NCBI RefSeq assembly: GCF_000165485.1
Contig: NC_014623.1
Coordinates: 701,501 to 765,500, forward strand
Direction: 5' to 3'
DNA: 64,000 nucleotides
Source of the DNA: Stigmatella aurantiaca DW4/3-1
GTDB taxonomy: Bacteria > Myxococcota > Myxococcia > Myxococcales > Myxococcaceae
The translations under genes and the position numbers were made by a program. Positions 60,010 through 64,000 of the stretch are shown in pieces. How positions within the stretch are numbered: the first letter of the stretch is position 1; every line of letters starts with the position of its first letter. The notes beneath the pieces were generated by a model. It searched no databases and was not told where the DNA came from. It was given only the letters and a program-made list of their open reading frames with translations.

Positions 60010-61293
60010 CTAAAGATCCACGCCCGTGGCCCGCTTGAGCCGCATCGCGCGGAGCACTTCTTCGTCGTGGGCCAGACGGGTGAAGCCGTGATCTGTCACG
60101 GAGAGTAACGTCAGCGCCTCCGGACCCAGACTGCGAGCCTGATTCGCCGCCCACCGGGGGACGAAGACCGCATCGCCTGGTTTCACCTCCACCTCGGTGC
60201 CGCGCACGTGCATCCGGCCCATCCCGGACATCACGACAAAGAGGACTTCGTGTGCGTGCTCGCGCAGCTCGGTGGTGTGGCCGGGCGCCACGCGCACCAC
60301 GTTCGTCTCCAGCACTTCGGCGGGAAAGGGCACCCGGTCCACGGAGAAGTCGATCCCCTCCTCCTCGTGCGAGTACTGGTAGAAGGACAGGACGCGGGAG
60401 AGGTCATCCAGGTGCAGGGTGTCCGGATCCGGGTGCTCCGGGGTGAGGGGAAGCCGTGCCTGGATGCGCTCCAGCAGCGGGCGCAGCCTGCGGTGATGCA
60501 CCGTCTCGAAGAGGCCCTCCAGGAAGTTGCCGTGCAGCTCCAGCGCCCGCTCCATGGCGCTCAGGCACGTGTCGGCCCAGCCCGGCTCGTGCGCGTGCGA
60601 GAGCACCAGCGCCTCGAGGCTGCTGAGGCGGCCGGGGCTCGCCGCCATGTGCCAGTAGAAGAAGGGCAGGTACCGGTCGGACACGTTGGCCTGGAGCAGC
60701 CCGTCGACGAAGATGCTGTACAGCCGGGGCACCAGCGCCTCCATGCCCAGCGTCACGAAGGCGCTGGCGGAGGACTGGGGCGCGCCCAGGCACGTGTCCA
60801 GGCACTCGCGCACGAAGTAACGTGTGGCGTCGTGGAACCGGATGGTGTCCGCATTCACTCCCAGTCCGTCCTTCAGGAATCGATGGAAGAGGGCCGCGGG
60901 CCGCTTCTCCGGCTTCAGCCCCACCTCCTCCCAGAGGGTTTGCGTGAGGCGGATGCGCTCCGGCTCGGTCTCGCACTGGGCCACCAGCGCGTGGAGGAAG
61001 CGCGTGTGAGAGCCCAGGAGCAGCGCATATTGTGAGAAGACGAGAGCGTAGTCCTCGCGCGTGAGGTGGCCGAGGCGGCAGGCCTTCAGCAGGGGCTTCT
61101 CCCAGAAGGGGTGGGTGGCGAGCTTCACGTGCAACTGTTCGAGCAAGGCTTCCGCCGTCATGGGCGGCACGGCGGACAGAGGAGGGCTGCGGGGCTGCGG
61201 GGGAGAACGGAGGGCGGTCCCTGTCTCGAGAACTCCAGGCTGCGTCACCACCGAGCTGATGGAGAGGACCGGACCGGCGGAGGGCTGTCTCAT
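60010..61293 (-). CDS. heme-oxygenase-like diiron protein fused to a cupin
   Basis: A 427-residue fusion. Residues about 45-265 are a helical domain of the heme-oxygenase-like diiron oxidase (HDO, TenA-like) group, with LTREDYALVFSQYALLLGSH, TLWEEVGLKPEKRPAALFHRF (candidate Glu and His ligands), VTLGMEALVPRLYSIF and YWHMAASPG...SHAHEPGWAD. Residues about 300-410 are a cupin with metal motif HAHEVLFVVMSGMG and PGDAVFVPRWA. One domain probably oxidises a substrate with O2 and the other modifies or binds the product. The first 44 residues are Pro/Ser-rich; ATG 61161 is an alternative start, neither with a strong ribosome site. Confidence 0.75.
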   Translation of the reverse strand: MRQPSAGPVLSISSVVTQPGVLETGTALRSPPQPRSPPLSAVPPMTAEALLEQLHVKLATHPFWEKPLLKACRLGHLTREDYALVFSQYALLLGSHTRFLHALVAQCETEPERIRLTQTLWEEVGLKPEKRPAALFHRFLKDGLGVNADTIRFHDATRYFVRECLDTCLGAPQSSASAFVTLGMEALVPRLYSIFVDGLLQANVSDRYLPFFYWHMAASPGRLSSLEALVLSHAHEPGWADTCLSAMERALELHGNFLEGLFETVHHRRLRPLLERIQARLPLTPEHPDPDTLHLDDLSRVLSFYQYSHEEEGIDFSVDRVPFPAEVLETNVVRVAPGHTTELREHAHEVLFVVMSGMGRMHVRGTEVEVKPGDAVFVPRWAANQARSLGPEALTLLSVTDHGFTRLAHDEEVLRAMRLKRATGVDL

Positions 61294-61318
61294 GGCGGAA
61301 CCCGGGAAACTGGAGATT

Positions 61319-61338
61319 TACAGTCTTTCCAAACTGTA
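61319..61338. promoter_or_regulatory. TACAGT-N8-ACTGTA inverted repeat upstream of the diiron-cupin gene
   Basis: Exact 6-bp inverted arms TACAGT (61319-61324) and ACTGTA (61333-61338) with an 8-base spacer, 26 bases upstream of the ATG at 61293. The half-site resembles that of the MocR-region repeat at 28204 (GTACAGTT...AACTGTAC), though the spacing differs. A repressor operator is plausible. Confidence 0.45.
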
Positions 61339-61531
61339 CACGCTCGCTGGACAGGCAAGCCCACGGGTCCTTGTCCCGAGGACCTATCTGACTGTCGGCG
61401 AGCGCGCCATGGCGTGAAAGACACCCTGTCGAGGAAGCCTTCGCTTGCTTCCTCGAAACAATGCGCGGGCGGCGGGCTTTTTCTTGAGCCGTTCGGGCGC
61501 AGGTTGGAAGAAGAGCAGCCACGGGGGTGTC

Positions 61532-62221
61532 ATGCGGTTTCAAGACCGGGCGGAGGCGGGCCGGAGGCTGGCGATGTTGCTGCGGCCGTACCGCGATGGG
61601 GCCATGCAGGTGTTCGGCCTGGGAGGCGGCGGGGTCCGCGTGGGCTACGAGGTGGCCCATGCGCTGGAGGTCCCCCTGGACATCTGGGTCTCCCAGCGGG
61701 TGGAGGCGCCGGAGCAGCCCGGTCTGGAGGTGGGCGCGGTGTCGGAAGGGGAGGGGTTCTTCCTGGATGTGGACGGCGTGCGCGCCGCCTCGGCCCCCGC
61801 CTCGGAGCTGACCCGGTGGATGGATGGGCACGCGGGCGAGGTGGCGCTCACGGCGCAGCGCCTGCGCGGGCACTTCCCGCGGCGGGTGCCCACGGGGGCC
61901 ACGGCGGTGCTGGTGGTGGATGGCGTCGCGGCGGGGGACATGCGGATTCACGCGGCCCTGCGCGGGCTGCGGCGGCAAGGGCCCCGGCGGTTGTTGCTGG
62001 CGGCGCCCGTGGGCGTGGCCCGGGAGCTGGAGCGGCTCCGGGTGGAGGCCGACGAGGTGCTGTGCGTGCAGTTCGCCTGGGAGCTGGGCTCGGTGGCGCA
62101 CGCCTATGAGGTGTTTCCCCTGGTGCCGTCCGTTCAGGTGCGGCAGCTCTTGGAGCAGGCGCGGCAGTGGGCGCCCCTGCCTGGAGAAGGGGCGCCGGAG
62201 GAGGGCGGCAGGTGGATGTGA
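61532..62221 (+). CDS. phosphoribosyltransferase-family protein
   Basis: A 229-residue PRTase-fold protein. MRFQDRAEAGRRLAMLLRPY and FGLGGGGVRVGYEVAHALEV give the N-terminal hood and the first phosphate-loop, as in predicted PRTases of this type; the PRPP loop appears as VLVVDGVAAGDMRIHAALRGL. The Thr/Asp-Gly-x-x-T-G pattern of classical PRTases is altered here (DGVAAGD), so it may bind but not transfer. ATG 61532 is the start. It ends 30 bases before orn and may share its transcript. Confidence 0.75.
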   Translation: MRFQDRAEAGRRLAMLLRPYRDGAMQVFGLGGGGVRVGYEVAHALEVPLDIWVSQRVEAPEQPGLEVGAVSEGEGFFLDVDGVRAASAPASELTRWMDGHAGEVALTAQRLRGHFPRRVPTGATAVLVVDGVAAGDMRIHAALRGLRRQGPRRLLLAAPVGVARELERLRVEADEVLCVQFAWELGSVAHAYEVFPLVPSVQVRQLLEQARQWAPLPGEGAPEEGGRWM

Positions 62222-62251
62222 CGCGCCAGCCCGTGTATAGCTCTGGCATCC

Positions 62252-62812
62252 ATGACTTTGTCTGCCCCCTGTTTCGTCTGGCTGGACCTCGAGATGACGG
62301 GTCTGGACCCGGAGACGTGCGCCATCATCGAGATTGGCGTCATCATCACCGGGCCCGATCTGGTGCCCCTCGCGGAGATTGAGCGCGTCATCTGGCAGCC
62401 GGAGGAAGCCCTGGCGCGGATGGAGCCGGTGGTGCGGGAGATGCACACGCGCAACGGGCTGCTCACCAAGGTGCGGGCCTCCACCACGTCCCTGCGGGTG
62501 GCGGAGCGGGACGTGATGGCGCTGGTGGCGTCCTACTGCGCGCTGGGCGAGGGCATCCTCTGTGGCAACTCCATCCACACGGACCGGCGCTTCCTCATCC
62601 GCTACATGCCGATGCTGGAGCGCTTCCTCCACTACCGGATGGTGGATGTGACGAGCCTGAAGGTGCTGTCACGGGCGTGGTACCCAGAGGTCTTCGAGCC
62701 GCGCAAGGGCAGCGCGGGGCACACGGCGCTGGCGGACATCCGCGCGAGCATCACGGAGCTGTCGTTCTACCGGGACACCTTCTTCCGGGCGAACCCGGGC
62801 TCCATCGACTGA
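62252..62812 (+). CDS. orn: oligoribonuclease
   Basis: A 186-residue DEDDh 3'-5' exonuclease that finishes RNA decay by degrading di- to oligoribonucleotides, including pGpG from c-di-GMP. FVWLDLEMTGLDPETCAIIE provides the first Asp and Glu, CGNSIHTDRRFLIRYMP the second Asp, and KGSAGHTALADIRASITEL the His and final Asp. Length and order match Orn throughout. ATG 62252 is the start. In a c-di-GMP-using predator it is probably essential. Confidence 0.94.
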   Translation: MTLSAPCFVWLDLEMTGLDPETCAIIEIGVIITGPDLVPLAEIERVIWQPEEALARMEPVVREMHTRNGLLTKVRASTTSLRVAERDVMALVASYCALGEGILCGNSIHTDRRFLIRYMPMLERFLHYRMVDVTSLKVLSRAWYPEVFEPRKGSAGHTALADIRASITELSFYRDTFFRANPGSID

Positions 62813-62832
62813 AGTGGGCGGTTGAAGCCGGC

Positions 62833-63201
62833 TCAGGTGCTGGGCGCCTTGGGGCGCAGCTGCTGATCGAGGGTGCTCAGCAGCACGTCCAGCTCGAAGG
62901 GCTTGGCGAGCGTGGCGGAGGCGGTCCGGCGTTCCTCGTCGGAGATGCTGCCGGCGCTCATCACCACCACGGGCAGATCCTGGAAGGAGGGATCCTCGCG
63001 CACCCGGCGCAAGAGCTCCCGGCCGTCCATCACCGGCATCATCAGGTCCAGCAGCAACAAGTCGGGCTTGGCCGCGTGGAGCTGCTTGAGGCCCTCCGCG
63101 CCGTTGAAGGCGGTCGCCACGTCGTACCCTTCGTCGGTGAGGAGCTCCTGAAGCGCCTCGATGATGGCGGCCTCGTCATCCACGATGAGCAGGCGCTTCA
63201 T
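62833..63201 (-). CDS. single-domain response regulator
   Basis: A 122-residue receiver domain without output domain. KRLLIVDDEAAIIEAL provides the acidic pair, DLLLLDLMMPVMDG the phospho-acceptor Asp, VVMSAGSI the Ser/Thr region, and LAKPFELDVLLSTL the conserved Lys. Its start codon overlaps the stop of the upstream KaiC-like gene (ATGA), the same design as 50798-52683. The two pairs are paralogous rather than identical in sequence. Confidence 0.92.
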   Translation of the reverse strand: MKRLLIVDDEAAIIEALQELLTDEGYDVATAFNGAEGLKQLHAAKPDLLLLDLMMPVMDGRELLRRVREDPSFQDLPVVVMSAGSISDEERRTASATLAKPFELDVLLSTLDQQLRPKAPST

Positions 63202-64000
63202 GAGCTTCCCCGGCGGCGTGCGGGACGTTTGGGCAAGGACTTGCGCTTGGTGCGCTTCGGCCGGGGCGTCAGGGGGCTGGGCTGGCCGGTGAGGACGGCC
63301 TCCGCGCTCTCGAAGGTCTGCGTCACGTCGAGGCCCTGGGAGGTGATGGCGAACAGGTGCATCGCCGGGTGGCTCACGCTCTCGCGCATCTTGAGCACGG
63401 AGAGCGTGCGGTGCAGCTGAGAGCGCAGCTCCACGAAGCGCAGGAAGAGGAGGTTGTCGATGATGGCCTCGAAGCCCTCCAGCGGGGTGTGCAGCTCGGG
63501 TCCAAACAGGAGGTGCGTCTGCTGGGTCATGACCGAGGTGATGCGGCGCTCCCGCAGCGCATGCGTCAGCGCGGTGAGAAAGCTGGAGGTGCGGTGGCGC
63601 TCGAAGGCGCCGCCCAGGACAATGGGCTCGAGGCCATCGATGAGCAGGCGCTGAGGGCGGTGCCGGTCCACCTGGGTGAGCAGGTCATCCACCAGCGCAT
63701 CTGGCAAGGACTCCAGGGCCCCCCGTGTCTCGAACCGCAGCAGGCCGCGGGTCCGCAGGGGCTCGAGCTCCATCCCCACCTGGGCGGCCTTCGCCACCAG
63801 CCGGGGAGCGGTCTCGGTGAAGCCGTAGTAGAGGCAGGACTCGCCCTGCTGGGCCCCTTGCGCCAGGAAGTGCAGCCCCAGCAAGGTCTTCCCGCTGCCC
63901 GGAGAGCCGAAGAGCAGGGTGGAGGAGTGCTCCACCAGGCCGCCGTCGATCAGTGCATCCAGCCCGGAGAGCCCGAAGGGCTTGCGGCGCCCGGGCTCTG
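63198..64000 (-). CDS. KaiC-like ATPase, C-terminal part (cut by window end)
   Basis: At least 266 codons run from the right window edge to 63198. The visible part is a complete KaiC-type RecA domain with GLSGLDALIDGGLVEHSSTL entering Walker A LLFGSPGSGKTLLGLHFLAQ, and Walker B RLLIDGLEPIVLG, ending with a basic tail (RPKRTKRKSLPKRPARRR). The frame stays open at the edge, so an N-terminal domain probably lies beyond, as in the 50798 protein. A GTG at 63935 lies inside the domain and is not the true start. Its stop overlaps the response regulator start. Confidence 0.88.
   Translation of the reverse strand, partial: EPGRRKPFGLSGLDALIDGGLVEHSSTLLFGSPGSGKTLLGLHFLAQGAQQGESCLYYGFTETAPRLVAKAAQVGMELEPLRTRGLLRFETRGALESLPDALVDDLLTQVDRHRPQRLLIDGLEPIVLGGAFERHRTSSFLTALTHALRERRITSVMTQQTHLLFGPELHTPLEGFEAIIDNLLFLRFVELRSQLHRTLSVLKMRESVSHPAMHLFAITSQGLDVTQTFESAEAVLTGQPSPLTPRPKRTKRKSLPKRPARRRGSS

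Noticed and set aside
1-64000. CRISPR arrays, rRNA and tRNA genes
   Set aside because: No regularly spaced repeats and no recognisable RNA gene was found by eye; short tRNA-like folds were not convincing.

Overview
This 64 kb window is high-GC chromosomal DNA of a predatory, multicellular delta-proteobacterial type, most likely a myxobacterium of the Cystobacterineae (Stigmatella, Cystobacter or Myxococcus relatives). The pointers are the very strong G/C third-position bias, several Ser/Thr kinases including one paired with a DUF2381 protein, PEGA and LA_2272-like surface proteins, KaiC-like ATPases paired with response regulators, and dnaN and recF lying apart from dnaA. The species call is an inference from gene content. 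No rRNA, tRNA or CRISPR array was found.

Layout. 1-3.2 kb (minus): the start of a secreted protein, an unknown 210-residue protein with a nucleoside-phosphorylase-fold nucleosidase, and a PEGA protein. 3.4-12.9 kb: a lipid kinase, then a NAD-linked block of NrtR-like Nudix regulator, PP2C phosphatase, atypical kinase, nicotinamidase-like cysteine hydrolase, vWA protein and histidine kinase, facing pncB and a trxC-like gene. Two promoters in this block have the same design, with a GTGT-N7-ACACTAT operator filling the -35/-10 spacer. 13.5-17.8 kb: a cysteine-poor S4 paralogue diverges from an ECF sigma - putative anti-sigma - secreted caspase operon across a Fur-like box. 18-23 kb: dnaN, an unknown gene and recF, whose frame runs on antisense through a convergent membrane-protein gene. 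23.3-26.7 kb: a lipoprotein-mlaE-mlaF-mlaD lipid transport operon. 26.7-31.5 kb: a MocR regulator with a perfect inverted repeat, DUF2917, cyclase-family lipoprotein, GST and a sarcosine-oxidase-like flavoenzyme.

31.5-33.9 kb is a gene graveyard: a thioredoxin 5' stub, a frameshifted IS630-type transposase, a repeat and a collapsed kinase gene. 34-36.9 kb holds an intact DUF2381-kinase operon. 37-43 kb carries envelope proteins, an orphan 534-residue protein, and a divergent esterase / CBM3-GH16 pair around a palindrome. 43.4-43.9 kb is a small IS5-derived element with long inverted ends. 44-48.7 kb holds three GT4 glycosyltransferases and an outer-membrane-like lipoprotein. 48.8-64 kb holds mainly housekeeping and signalling genes: GFA, aminotransferase, KaiC plus response regulator, metallophosphatase, alr, an LpxL-type acyltransferase, M1 aminopeptidase, enoyl-CoA hydratase, a diiron/cupin fusion, a phosphoribosyltransferase, orn, and a second KaiC plus response regulator pair cut by the window end.

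The most novel-looking parts are the NAD-regulated phosphatase/kinase/vWA block with its duplicated promoter-operator design, and the sigma-factor-linked secreted caspase with a repeat-built surface domain.
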